NCBI GenBank assembly: GCA_050951465.1
Contig: JBMNJC010000023.1
Coordinates: forward strand, 1-64,000
Length of the DNA: 64,000 bases
Source: JAAZHD01 sp012510895
Lineage (GTDB): Bacteria; Bacillota; Clostridia; Caldicoprobacterales; DTU083
Direction of reading: 5' to 3'
The notes below the pieces were generated by a model. That model searched no databases. It had not been told where the DNA came from and was given only the letters and a program-made list of their open reading frames with translations. Below, piece after piece: positions 29,094 through 37,735 of the stretch (position 1 is its first letter; the number at the start of each line of letters is the position of its first letter). Both the position numbers and the translations under genes were made by a program.

Positions 29094-30338
29094 CTATTTG
29101 CCGCTGTAATAACTAGATACTTTTCTAATTGCTTCAATGACCTCTTCTAAATCCTGCTCCGTATAAAACTCATTAACTGTAAGTCTTATGGCTGTATTGA
29201 GGATTTCTTCAGCTGTCGGACACATTCCCTTAAAATAGTTAATTTCCTTCCCATAATAATTACTGTCAAAGGGAGCTTTGGTTCCATTATAAGCGTTCTT
29301 ATTCAAAAACAAATCATATTCATATATACAGGTAGGTATATAGCCAGGTTGGTTTGGCACACCTTCCGCCGCCAATGCTTTTGAAAACTCGTCTCTGCTG
29401 ACTCCTGCCTCATTTTCATCAATACGAAACATATAGAACCAATAAGAGCTCTTATTGCCTTCTTCAATTTTAGGAATTGAAATTCCGGGTAAGCCCTTTA
29501 TTGCTTCACTCAGTTTATCTCCATATGCATTTCTTCTATTGCAGATCCATTCCAGTTTATCCAATTGGGCAAGTGCCACTGCAGACTGCAGTTCTGTAAT
29601 TCTGTAGTTAGGTGCAAGAAATTCAATTCTTCTTAACGCAGCGGGATCTTTTGAAAATCTATCATAATTTTTGTCTGCAAAGCGGAATGCTTTATAATAC
29701 AAATCTTCATCATTCATTATGCATATTCCGCCGTCCCCGGCTGATATATGTTTAAAATCATTCAAACTGAAACAGCCGATATCACCTATGGTTCCTGCCA
29801 ATCTGCCTTTATAATAGGATAAATAGCTTTGTGCACAGTCTTCTATAACTTTAATGCCATGTTTTCTGGCAATCTCCATAATAGAGTCCATATCTGCCGG
29901 ATTACCTGCTAAATGCACAACAATAATTGCCTTGGTTTTATCTGTGATTTTTTCTTCTAAAGATTTCGGGTCCATATTATATGTATGCGGATCCAAGTCC
30001 GCAAACACAGGTATGGCATTCTGATACAAAATACCAATGACAGTGCCCATATCAGTTACCGGTGTAGTGATAACTTCATCTCCTTCGGTGACACCCAGTG
30101 CTCCTAATGCTACATGTATAGCGGCTGTGCCGGATGATGTAGTTACACAGTATTTCACATTATACATATCGGCGAATTTTTTGCATAATTCTTTTGTTTT
30201 GCTGCCAGACCAATAAAATAAAGTATTTTGCTCCAAAGCTTCTTTTAGCTGTTGAAGCTCTTCATCCCCAAATCTCTTTCCTGTACCAAATGGTGTTTTT
30301 TTAGCCTTTTCTCCTCCAAATAAAGCTAATTTACTCAT
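29094..30338 (-). CDS. DegT/DnrJ/EryC1-family aminotransferase (copy 2 of cluster A)
   Basis: A 414-aa PLP enzyme of the same branch as copy 1 but clearly divergent. Motifs: LALFGGEKAKKTP start, TTSSGTAAIHVALGALG, VIEDCAQSYLSYYKG, and SLNDFKHISAGDGG with the presumed PLP lysine. Two such enzymes in one operon suggest two transaminations, or one amino donor and one acceptor reaction, on the same carbon skeleton. AGAGGG precedes ATG 30338. It follows the regulator by 26 bp and so is the first enzyme gene of the operon. Confidence 0.88.
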   Translation of the reverse strand: MSKLALFGGEKAKKTPFGTGKRFGDEELQQLKEALEQNTLFYWSGSKTKELCKKFADMYNVKYCVTTSSGTAAIHVALGALGVTEGDEVITTPVTDMGTVIGILYQNAIPVFADLDPHTYNMDPKSLEEKITDKTKAIIVVHLAGNPADMDSIMEIARKHGIKVIEDCAQSYLSYYKGRLAGTIGDIGCFSLNDFKHISAGDGGICIMNDEDLYYKAFRFADKNYDRFSKDPAALRRIEFLAPNYRITELQSAVALAQLDKLEWICNRRNAYGDKLSEAIKGLPGISIPKIEEGNKSSYWFYMFRIDENEAGVSRDEFSKALAAEGVPNQPGYIPTCIYEYDLFLNKNAYNGTKAPFDSNYYGKEINYFKGMCPTAEEILNTAIRLTVNEFYTEQDLEEVIEAIRKVSSYYSGK

Positions 30339-30364
30339 TTACCCATCCCTCTTTCTTAATTATT

Positions 30365-31288
30365 TCAATACATCATTTCTCTATAGGTTAATGGTGAAAT
30401 GCCTACACGTTGTTTGAACACCCTGTTAAAATGATTTACATTATTAAAGCCACACTCATAGCAAATATCAATAACCTTCTTGTCTGTCTCTCTTAATAGC
30501 ACTAAGGCTTTTGAAATGCGTACTCCGCTTAGATACTCCGTAAAGGTTTTTAAAGTTATGCTTTTAAAAAGACGCGCAAAATATGAAGGAGACAAAGAAG
30601 ATATTCTTGCCACATCCTCCACCATCAAGTCCTCCTGATAATGAGTGTCAATATACTCTACCGCCATTTGTATGGCTTCCCGATGTCGATCGTAAATACT
30701 GTGGGTCTCGGAAATTTCCAGGTTTGTTTTGAACTCCCTTCCTACCAATACCAAAAGGTGAAGAAGCAGGGACTTTATCAACAATACATATCCAGGTTTC
30801 TTTTGTTCATATTCTCTGATAGCCTCATTCAGGATTTTTTCTACTTCGATCTGCAGCCCGCCGATAAGATTCAATCTGGGTTTAACCAGATTCTCACTTA
30901 CAAGAAAAGGTTCAATATATGCAAAGTCCAAATAGGATTCTGCATTCTTTATATCATCAAAATTGGGATTTATAAACTCGGGCATAAATTCAAACTCTAC
31001 AATTTGAGCAGACAAATTCCCCGGCGCTCCAATCTGATGAGGTATAAAGGGAGGAATAACAAATATATCCCCTTTTATAATATCGAATTTTTGATTATTA
31101 ATTACATGCTCTGCCTTTCCCTGATATACATAATTTATCTGCATATACTCATGCCTATGCATTTTTGTTGTAGCATTACTTAAGGTATATCTTTTGATAA
31201 AGAATGGTAAATCTCCATTAGGATTCTCATTCATTCGATACAAGGGTATATCACTATAATTTTCTTTATCAAAATACTCCTGATTCAT
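30365..31288 (-). CDS. AraC-family transcriptional regulator
   Basis: A 307-aa regulator: N-terminal cupin-like sensor (MHRHEYMQINYVYQGKAEH, read as two parts, and GDIFVIPPFIPHQIG) and a C-terminal double helix-turn-helix (YQEDLMVEDVARISSLSPSYFARLFK split, KVIDICYECGFNNVNHFNRVFKQ split, GISPLTYRE). This layout binds a small sugar ligand and activates the adjacent operon. It is the first gene of cluster A and lies on the same strand, so it probably controls its own transcript. GGAGGG precedes ATG 31288. Confidence 0.92.
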   Translation of the reverse strand: MNQEYFDKENYSDIPLYRMNENPNGDLPFFIKRYTLSNATTKMHRHEYMQINYVYQGKAEHVINNQKFDIIKGDIFVIPPFIPHQIGAPGNLSAQIVEFEFMPEFINPNFDDIKNAESYLDFAYIEPFLVSENLVKPRLNLIGGLQIEVEKILNEAIREYEQKKPGYVLLIKSLLLHLLVLVGREFKTNLEISETHSIYDRHREAIQMAVEYIDTHYQEDLMVEDVARISSLSPSYFARLFKSITLKTFTEYLSGVRISKALVLLRETDKKVIDICYECGFNNVNHFNRVFKQRVGISPLTYREMMY

Positions 31289-31361
31289 ACTACGCTGCCC
31301 TCCAGTTCCAAGCCATCAGTTTGTTAATGAAAGCAACCTCAAATGGTAATTACACGATTTT

Positions 31362-31370
31362 ATTATAACA
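31362..31370 (-). promoter_or_regulatory. Possible extended -10 promoter of cluster A
   Basis: TGTTATAAT on the minus strand, 75-80 nt upstream of the AraC-type regulator. The -35 region is very AT-rich and poor, which fits an activator-dependent promoter. Confidence 0.4.
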
Positions 31371-31432
31371 AAATAAAAAATAAACCACTTAGCAAAAATG
31401 ATATTTTCATTGACTAATTTCACTTTTTCACC

Positions 31433-33586
31433 TTAGGCAAGCACAAAATCAATAGTACGGGATGGGATATCAACATTTGCTACACGAATTTTAATATCAT
31501 CTCCAAGTCTATAAACTTTTTTAGTCCTTTCACCAATCAGGCAATAATGTTTTTCATCATATACATAATAATCGTCATCCAGCGCTGTTATTCGAATTAA
31601 ACCTTCCACTGTATTATCCAATATGACAAATACTCCAAAACTAGTCACACCTGAAATGATGCCGTCAAACTCCATTCCTATTTTATCAGCCATGTATTCT
31701 GCTTTTTTCAGCCTGTCAGTCTCTCGTTCAACCTCATCAGCTAGTCTTTCTCTTTCTGAACAGTGATTTGCCATCTCAGGTAATTTGTCGTTTAAGTATT
31801 GGATTCTTTTTTTATCCAGTCTGTTTGCTAAAAAATCTTTCATGATTCGATGTATAATAAGGTCTGGATATCGACGAATGGGGGCTGTAAAATGAGTATA
31901 GTATTTGGCAGCCAGCCCAAAGTGGCCAATATTATCACTGCTGTATTTGGCTTTTTGCAGGGAACGAAGCATTACAATGCTTATCAGAACCTCTTCCCGT
32001 TTCCCCTTAATCTCCTCAAGCAAGTCCTGTAATGCTTTTGGATGAATTTTGCCTCCAATTCCCTTTAAGTGATATCCAAAATTATTAATAAACTTGTTAA
32101 AATCAAGTAATTTTTCAACAGAAGGCTCCTCATGAACACGATATAGAAAAGGAACTCCGCTCCAAGTCATAGCTTCTGCAACAGTTTCATTGCATACCAG
32201 CATAAACTCCTCAATAATACGATTCGAAATACCTCTTTCATCCTGTTTCACATCAATAGGTTTCCCAGTTATATCAAGAGTAATTTTCGTTTCCTCCAAA
32301 TCGAAATCAATGCTGCCTCTTTTCATCCTTTTATCGCGTAGAATATTTGCCAGGGACTCCATATTTTGCAAAAATTCAAGAAAATCCCTGTATTCCTCTA
32401 TTAGTTCCGGGTCCTTCCCTTCCAAAACTTTAGTTATATCTTCATAAACCAAACGAGCATCGGATCGTATAATCGTTTCTTCAAATCTATAATCCACAAC
32501 TGTCCCTTTAGAGTTAATCTCCATAAATACTGAAAATGCGAGCCTATCCTCATTTGGATTCAGGCTGCATATGCCATTGGATAGTTCTTTGGGCAGCATG
32601 GGTATTACCCGATCTACCAAATATACACTTGTTCCCCTTCTATAAGCTTCCCTGTCAATTTCTTTATTTTCTCTCACATAATAACTGACATCTGCAATAT
32701 GGACACCTAGGAGATAATTCCCATTAGTCTTCATCTCCAATGAGATTGCATCATCCAAGTCCTTGGCATCTGCACCGTCCATAGTTATTGTAAGAAGGTT
32801 CCGGTAGTCTTTCCTTCTTTTAATTTCATCTTCCGGTATAGTCTGAGGTATTTTTTTAGCTTCCCCCTGCACTTCATCGGGGAACACCTCGGGCAGATCA
32901 AATTGGCGTATGATGGACAGAATATCTGTGCCGACTTCATCTCTATGGCCTAATACCTCTATTATCCGTCCTTCGGGATTCCGGCGTTTCTGAGGCCAGT
33001 GCACTATCTCCGCTACAACCTTGTAACCATGTTTAGCACCATTGATGGCATCTTTGGGAATAAAGATGTCCTGATGAATACGTTGATCATCAGGAATTAC
33101 AAATCCAAAATTTTTTTCTTTTTCAAATGTACCTACTATTTTGGTATTAGCCCGTTCTAATACACGTACTACTTCACCTTCTCTTGAACGCCCATTTCCC
33201 TTTATCAATCGAATCATAACCCGGTCCCGATGCATTGCTCCATTAAGATTTTCTGCTGATATAAAGATATCTTCTTCCCCTTCATTATCAGATATAAAGA
33301 ATCCAAATCCTCTGGCATTTGCCTGCAATCGCCCTGTAAAAAACCCTAAAGTTTCAGGTATGGCATATTTCTTTTTCTTGGTTCTAATCAGTCTGCCTTC
33401 TTCTTCCATTCGGTTTAAAATCTTATGAAAAATTTCAGGATCCGCTTCCATGCCTGAATTACTCAATATTTCTTCTTCATATAAAGGTATTCGGGATAAA
33501 AGTTCGAAAATTCTTTGTTCTATCTCCTTACTATCTGTATATCTTTTGCCGTAATATTTTTCCATATTTTTATTATTTATGCTCAT
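31433..33586 (-). CDS. rnr: Ribonuclease R
   Basis: 3'-5' exoribonuclease of the RNase II family that degrades structured RNA and works with tmRNA in quality control. The 717-aa protein has an N-terminal winged helix, two cold-shock OB folds (FGFFISDNEGEEDIFIS, FGFVIPDDQRIHQDIFIP), the RNB catalytic domain with DGADAKDLDDAISLE holding the metal-binding aspartates and HYTHFTAPIRRYPDLI, and a C-terminal S1 domain (FDGIISGVTSFGVFV). GGAGGGAGG precedes ATG 33586. It is downstream of secG, past a terminator, so it may rely on readthrough or its own weak promoter. The usual basic C-terminal tail is absent. Confidence 0.97.
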   Translation of the reverse strand: MSINNKNMEKYYGKRYTDSKEIEQRIFELLSRIPLYEEEILSNSGMEADPEIFHKILNRMEEEGRLIRTKKKKYAIPETLGFFTGRLQANARGFGFFISDNEGEEDIFISAENLNGAMHRDRVMIRLIKGNGRSREGEVVRVLERANTKIVGTFEKEKNFGFVIPDDQRIHQDIFIPKDAINGAKHGYKVVAEIVHWPQKRRNPEGRIIEVLGHRDEVGTDILSIIRQFDLPEVFPDEVQGEAKKIPQTIPEDEIKRRKDYRNLLTITMDGADAKDLDDAISLEMKTNGNYLLGVHIADVSYYVRENKEIDREAYRRGTSVYLVDRVIPMLPKELSNGICSLNPNEDRLAFSVFMEINSKGTVVDYRFEETIIRSDARLVYEDITKVLEGKDPELIEEYRDFLEFLQNMESLANILRDKRMKRGSIDFDLEETKITLDITGKPIDVKQDERGISNRIIEEFMLVCNETVAEAMTWSGVPFLYRVHEEPSVEKLLDFNKFINNFGYHLKGIGGKIHPKALQDLLEEIKGKREEVLISIVMLRSLQKAKYSSDNIGHFGLAAKYYTHFTAPIRRYPDLIIHRIMKDFLANRLDKKRIQYLNDKLPEMANHCSERERLADEVERETDRLKKAEYMADKIGMEFDGIISGVTSFGVFVILDNTVEGLIRITALDDDYYVYDEKHYCLIGERTKKVYRLGDDIKIRVANVDIPSRTIDFVLA

Positions 33587-33642
33587 TTACATTCCTCCCT
33601 CCGTTATTATAAACTACGATTCTTTCATTATATGATATGAAT

Positions 33643-33675
33643 AAAAAAACGGCAGTAGGAAAACCCCACTGCCGT
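33643..33675 (-). terminator. Terminator after secG
   Basis: On the minus strand ACGGCAGTGGG pairs with CCTACTGCCGT around a GTTTT loop, followed by seven T. It closes the glycolytic-secG transcript before rnr. Confidence 0.88.
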
Positions 33676-33685
33676 ATATTATGTT

Positions 33686-33925
33686 CTATTGTAATAAGGC
33701 TAATAGAACTGTAAGTATCATAAAACCCAGAGCTGAAATTTTTGTAAGTATCTGCAGTTTGCCTTCATAGCTTTTAGCCTTATTCTTTCCAAAAAATGTT
33801 TCGGCACCGCCAGCAATACTGCCTGATAAACCTGCACTCTTGCCTGATTGCAATAGTACTACTGCAATCAATATTAACTCAACTATTACAAGAAGTATCG
33901 TAAGGAAAACACTAAATCCTCCCAT
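33686..33925 (-). CDS. secG: Protein-export membrane protein SecG
   Basis: Small subunit of the SecYEG channel. The 79-aa protein has two membrane helices (LTILLVIVELILIAVVLLQ and ISALGFMILTVLLALL) joined by the conserved loop QSGKSAGLSGSIAGGAETFFGK (given in two overlapping reads). Start at ATG 33925, 6 nt after AAGGAGGG; TTG 33931 touches that site. It sits 68 bp after eno, the common Firmicutes order. Confidence 0.93.
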   Translation of the reverse strand: MGGFSVFLTILLVIVELILIAVVLLQSGKSAGLSGSIAGGAETFFGKNKAKSYEGKLQILTKISALGFMILTVLLALLQ

Positions 33926-33993
33926 CCGCAACCCTCCTTAAGTGTCAACAATGACATTTTAACATGTGGGAATAGGGAATGCAAGGAAAAAGA

Positions 33994-35286
33994 TTATTTA
34001 TCTTTCAGATTGAACCATGCAGAAAGCCCCGGATACTGAGCCAAATCCCCGAGTTCCTCTTCGATGCGTAGCAACTGGTTATACTTAGCCACACGATCAC
34101 TTCTTGAAGGAGCACCGGTTTTAATCTGTCCTGCATTCACTGCAACAACCAGATCGGCAATGGTGGCATCTTCTGTTTCACCGGATCTATGAGATACTAC
34201 AGATGTATAACCGGCACGGTTTGCCATTTGAATTGCATCTAGAGTTTCTGTCAAGGTGCCTATTTGATTTACTTTAATCAAAATGGAGTTTGCAGTACCT
34301 TTTTGTATTCCTTTTGCAAGTCTCTCAGTATTGGTTACAAATAAATCGTCTCCAACTAACTGAATCCGATGTCCTAATCTTTCAGTCAACAGTTTCCAGC
34401 CTTCCCAATCATCTTCTGCTAACCCATCTTCCAAAGAAATAATGGGATATTCATCAACCAGCTTTTCATAATAATCAATCAGTTCTTCTGCAGTGCGAAC
34501 TACACCTTCGCCGGTGAAGTGGTATTTGCCGTCTTCTCCATAAAGCTCTGTAGCTGCTGCATCAATAGCAATTCGAATATCGTTGCCAGGCTTGTAGCCA
34601 GCTTTTTGCACTGCTTCCAGTATAACTTCAATGGCTTCTTCATTGGTTTTCAGGTTAGGAGCGAATCCTCCCTCATCCCCAACTGCTGTGCTGTAGCCTT
34701 TTGCCTTTAGAACGGCTTTTAAGTTATGAAAAATCTCAGCGCACATTCTCAGGGCTTCACGGAAACTGCCTGCACCTACAGGCATAATCATAAATTCCTG
34801 GATATCAACTGTGTTGTCTGCATGCTTTCCGCCATTGATAATGTTCATCATAGGAACAGGCAAAACTTTGGCATTAACTCCGCCAACATATTGATACAAA
34901 GGAAGTCCTAACTGTTCAGCAGCAGCTTTGGCTACTGCCAATGAAACACCTAAAATTGCATTGGCTCCTAATTTGGATTTATTGGGAGTTCCGTCCAATT
35001 CAATCATCAACTCATCGATACCAACCTGATCCAATGCGTTCATGCCGATTATTTCTTCAGCCAATATATTATTTACATTATCAACAGCCTTTTGAACACC
35101 CTTGCCCAGGTATCGATCTTTGTCACCGTCCCTAAGCTCTACTGCCTCAAAAGCACCTGTAGAAGCGCCGGAGGGAACAGTAGCTCGTCCTACAGCACCG
35201 CCTTCCAGATAAACTTCTACTTCTACAGTGGGATTACCCCTTGAATCCAAAATCTCTCTTGCAATTACATCAACAATTGTCATCAT
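33994..35286 (-). CDS. eno: Enolase
   Basis: Interconverts 2-phosphoglycerate and phosphoenolpyruvate with Mg2+. The 430-aa enzyme has the N-terminal cap (REILDSRGNPTVEVEV, SGASTGAFEAVELRD) and the barrel with VGDEGGFAP, SLEDGLAEDDWEGW, GDDLFVTN, LIKVNQIGTLTETL and SHRSGETED, including the catalytic Glu and Lys. AAAGGAG precedes ATG 35286. Fourth gene of the pgk-tpiA-gpmI-eno operon. Confidence 0.98.
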   Translation of the reverse strand: MMTIVDVIAREILDSRGNPTVEVEVYLEGGAVGRATVPSGASTGAFEAVELRDGDKDRYLGKGVQKAVDNVNNILAEEIIGMNALDQVGIDELMIELDGTPNKSKLGANAILGVSLAVAKAAAEQLGLPLYQYVGGVNAKVLPVPMMNIINGGKHADNTVDIQEFMIMPVGAGSFREALRMCAEIFHNLKAVLKAKGYSTAVGDEGGFAPNLKTNEEAIEVILEAVQKAGYKPGNDIRIAIDAAATELYGEDGKYHFTGEGVVRTAEELIDYYEKLVDEYPIISLEDGLAEDDWEGWKLLTERLGHRIQLVGDDLFVTNTERLAKGIQKGTANSILIKVNQIGTLTETLDAIQMANRAGYTSVVSHRSGETEDATIADLVVAVNAGQIKTGAPSRSDRVAKYNQLLRIEEELGDLAQYPGLSAWFNLKDK

Positions 35287-35322
35287 AACAGTTTTCTCCT
35301 TTCAGTATATTAGTATGTGACT

Positions 35323-36870
35323 TTATCTGCTTAAAATAAGGCTTTCACCTGTCATTTCCTGCGGCTTCTCCAAACCCATAAGATCCAGCAATGTTGGTGC
35401 AATATCAGCCAGACGGCCCCCTTCTCTAAGTTTTGCATCCTTTAATTTATCATCTGCCAAAATAAAAGGTACAATATTCGAAGTATGAGCTGTATGAGGC
35501 TGGCCGGTCTCATAGTCCTGCATTTGCTCTGCATTGCCATGGTCTGCGGTTATAATCGCTGTGCCGCCTTGTTCCTGAATTGCTTTTACAATTATACCCA
35601 GGCATTTATCCACTGTTTCTACTGCTTCAACAGCGGCATTGAAATCACCAGTATGCCCTACCATATCACAATTGGCATAATTCAAAATCATAACATCATA
35701 TTTGCCTGATTTTACACGTTTAACAGCTTCTTCAGTAACTTCAAATGCGCTCATGGAAGGCTTTTGATCATAGGTAGGGACCTTAGGTGAAGGTATAAGC
35801 ACACGATCCTCCAGCGGATTTGGAAATTCCACTCCACCGTTAAAAAAGAATGTTACATGAGCATACTTTTCTGTTTCCGCAATCCGAAGCTGAGATAATC
35901 CTTTGCTGCTTATATACTGACCAAAAGTATTATCCAAAGACTGGGGACCAAAGGCAACAGACAGATTCTTAAATGTTTCGTCATATTGGGTTAAGGACAC
36001 AAACTTAACCGGAAAATAACCCTTTCTTCTCTTAAATTCGCTGAAGTCCGGCTCAATAAAACTTCTGGTCAACTCCCGTGCCCGATCAGGCCGGAAATTA
36101 AAGAATATAATAGCATCATTATTGTCAATGGTTGCCACAGGTTTTCCGTTTTCAATTATTACTGTAGGTTTAACAAATTCGTCAGTATCATTTCTCTTAT
36201 AGGAATTTTCCATAGCTTCCACTGCGGTGCTTGCGGTTTCACCTTCACCAAGTACTAAAGCATTATAGGCCTTTTCTACTCTGTCCCAGCGCTTGTCACG
36301 ATCCATGGCATAATATCGCCCGGAAACAGTAGCAACTTTTCCATACTTCATTTCTTTAAGCCTTGAGTCCAAAACTTCAAGAGTTGCCTTTCCGCTGGAG
36401 GGAGGCACATCTCTGCCATCCATAAAGGCATGGATATAGACTTGTGATACACCTTGTTTTTTGGCCAGCTCCACCAGAGCATACAGATGTTCTATATGAC
36501 TGTGTACTCCGCCCTCGGAAACCAGCCCCACATAATGAAGTTTTGAACTATGTTGTTTTACATGTGCAATTGCTTCCAAAAAAGCCTTGTTTTCAAAAAA
36601 ACTTCCATCTGCAATGGCTTTGCTGATCCTTGTAAAATCCTGATATACTATCCTTCCGGCACCAATATTAAGATGCCCGACTTCAGAATTCCCCATCTGT
36701 CCATCCGGTAAGCCTACATCCATGCCGCTGGCATTAATGGCTACGCTGGGATAGGATGCCCACAATCTATCAAAGTTTGGTTTTTTTGCTGTTTCTACCG
36801 CATTAGAATTTTTATTATTGCTAAGCCCGAATCCATCCATAATGATTAGGGCGGTTAATTTTTTTGACAT
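35323..36870 (-). CDS. gpmI: 2,3-bisphosphoglycerate-independent phosphoglycerate mutase
   Basis: Manganese enzyme that interconverts 3- and 2-phosphoglycerate. The 515-aa length is normal. The phosphoserine nucleophile lies in GQMGNSEVGHLNIG; metal ligands in MDGFGLS near the start, HAFMDGRD, and the C-terminal NYANCDMVGHTGD and ITADHGNAEQM. Belongs to the alkaline-phosphatase fold. GGAGG lies upstream of ATG 36870. Manganese dependence ties its activity to internal pH, as known for spore-formers. Spacing to tpiA is 52 bp and to eno 36 bp. Confidence 0.97.
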   Translation of the reverse strand: MSKKLTALIIMDGFGLSNNKNSNAVETAKKPNFDRLWASYPSVAINASGMDVGLPDGQMGNSEVGHLNIGAGRIVYQDFTRISKAIADGSFFENKAFLEAIAHVKQHSSKLHYVGLVSEGGVHSHIEHLYALVELAKKQGVSQVYIHAFMDGRDVPPSSGKATLEVLDSRLKEMKYGKVATVSGRYYAMDRDKRWDRVEKAYNALVLGEGETASTAVEAMENSYKRNDTDEFVKPTVIIENGKPVATIDNNDAIIFFNFRPDRARELTRSFIEPDFSEFKRRKGYFPVKFVSLTQYDETFKNLSVAFGPQSLDNTFGQYISSKGLSQLRIAETEKYAHVTFFFNGGVEFPNPLEDRVLIPSPKVPTYDQKPSMSAFEVTEEAVKRVKSGKYDVMILNYANCDMVGHTGDFNAAVEAVETVDKCLGIIVKAIQEQGGTAIITADHGNAEQMQDYETGQPHTAHTSNIVPFILADDKLKDAKLREGGRLADIAPTLLDLMGLEKPQEMTGESLILSR

Positions 36871-36922
36871 AAAGTCCTCCTCTATAAATAACCGGTTTCG
36901 CCTTTAAGCTGTGTTCTTTATA

Positions 36923-37675
36923 TTATTTTTTATAGTTAACAATTTTTGAGAAATCTTTCGCATTTAAGCTGGCTCCACCTACCAGACCTCCGTCAATTTC
37001 CGGCATTGCCATAAGCTCTGCAGCATTTTCTGGTTTCATGCTTCCGCCGTATTGTATGCGAATAGCTTCGGCAGCTTCCTGTCCTGCTATTTCCGCTATA
37101 GTTTTACGAATTATGCCTATTACCTCATTGGCATCTTCACAGGTAGCTGTTTTCCCGGTACCAATGGCCCATATCGGCTCATAAGCTATGACACAGGTTT
37201 TTATTTCTTCAGCGGATAATCCCTTAAGGGCCTCCCTTGTCTGATTCTCCACCAGTGTGTTGGTAATTCCCTGTTCCCTTTGTTCAAGGGTCTCGCCTAC
37301 GCATATAATGGGAATAAGATTGTGGGCTAATGCGGAATGTACTTTTTTGTTAACAGTTTCATCAGTTTCTGCAAAATACTCTCGTCTTTCTGAGTGACCT
37401 ATTATTACATACTCTATTCCCATATCCCTTAACATTATGGGAGAAACCTCGCCGGTAAATGCGCCATTTTCTTCCCAGTGCATATTTTGAGCCCCTATCC
37501 TGATATTGGTGCCTGCAGCAGCTTCTTTTGCTGCCTGTAGAGCAGTATACGGCGCACAAATTACAACCTCCACATCAGAATCCTTAACCAAGGGAGCCAG
37601 TTCCTTAATCATTTCAACAGCTTCATTTGCTGTTTTGTTCATTTTCCAGTTTCCTGCTATAATCGGTTTTCTCAT
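36923..37675 (-). CDS. tpiA: Triosephosphate isomerase
   Basis: Interconverts dihydroxyacetone phosphate and glyceraldehyde 3-phosphate. The 250-aa TIM barrel has GNWKMNKT with the active-site Asn and Lys, IGHSERREYF with the electrophile His, AYEPIWAIGTGKTA with the catalytic Glu and flexible loop, and IQYGGSMKPENA with GGLVGGASL for phosphate binding. It is the second gene of the glycolytic operon, 60 bp after pgk. Confidence 0.98.
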   Translation of the reverse strand: MRKPIIAGNWKMNKTANEAVEMIKELAPLVKDSDVEVVICAPYTALQAAKEAAAGTNIRIGAQNMHWEENGAFTGEVSPIMLRDMGIEYVIIGHSERREYFAETDETVNKKVHSALAHNLIPIICVGETLEQREQGITNTLVENQTREALKGLSAEEIKTCVIAYEPIWAIGTGKTATCEDANEVIGIIRKTIAEIAGQEAAEAIRIQYGGSMKPENAAELMAMPEIDGGLVGGASLNAKDFSKIVNYKK

Positions 37676-37735
37676 CTATAATCTCCAATCTCCTTTTCTG
37701 CTGTTTAGACTAATATACTGTCATTTGTTCCGGCT

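Noticed and set aside
30641..31183. 180-codon plus-strand frame
   Set aside because: Shadow of the AraC-family regulator; low-complexity residues typical of an antisense frame.
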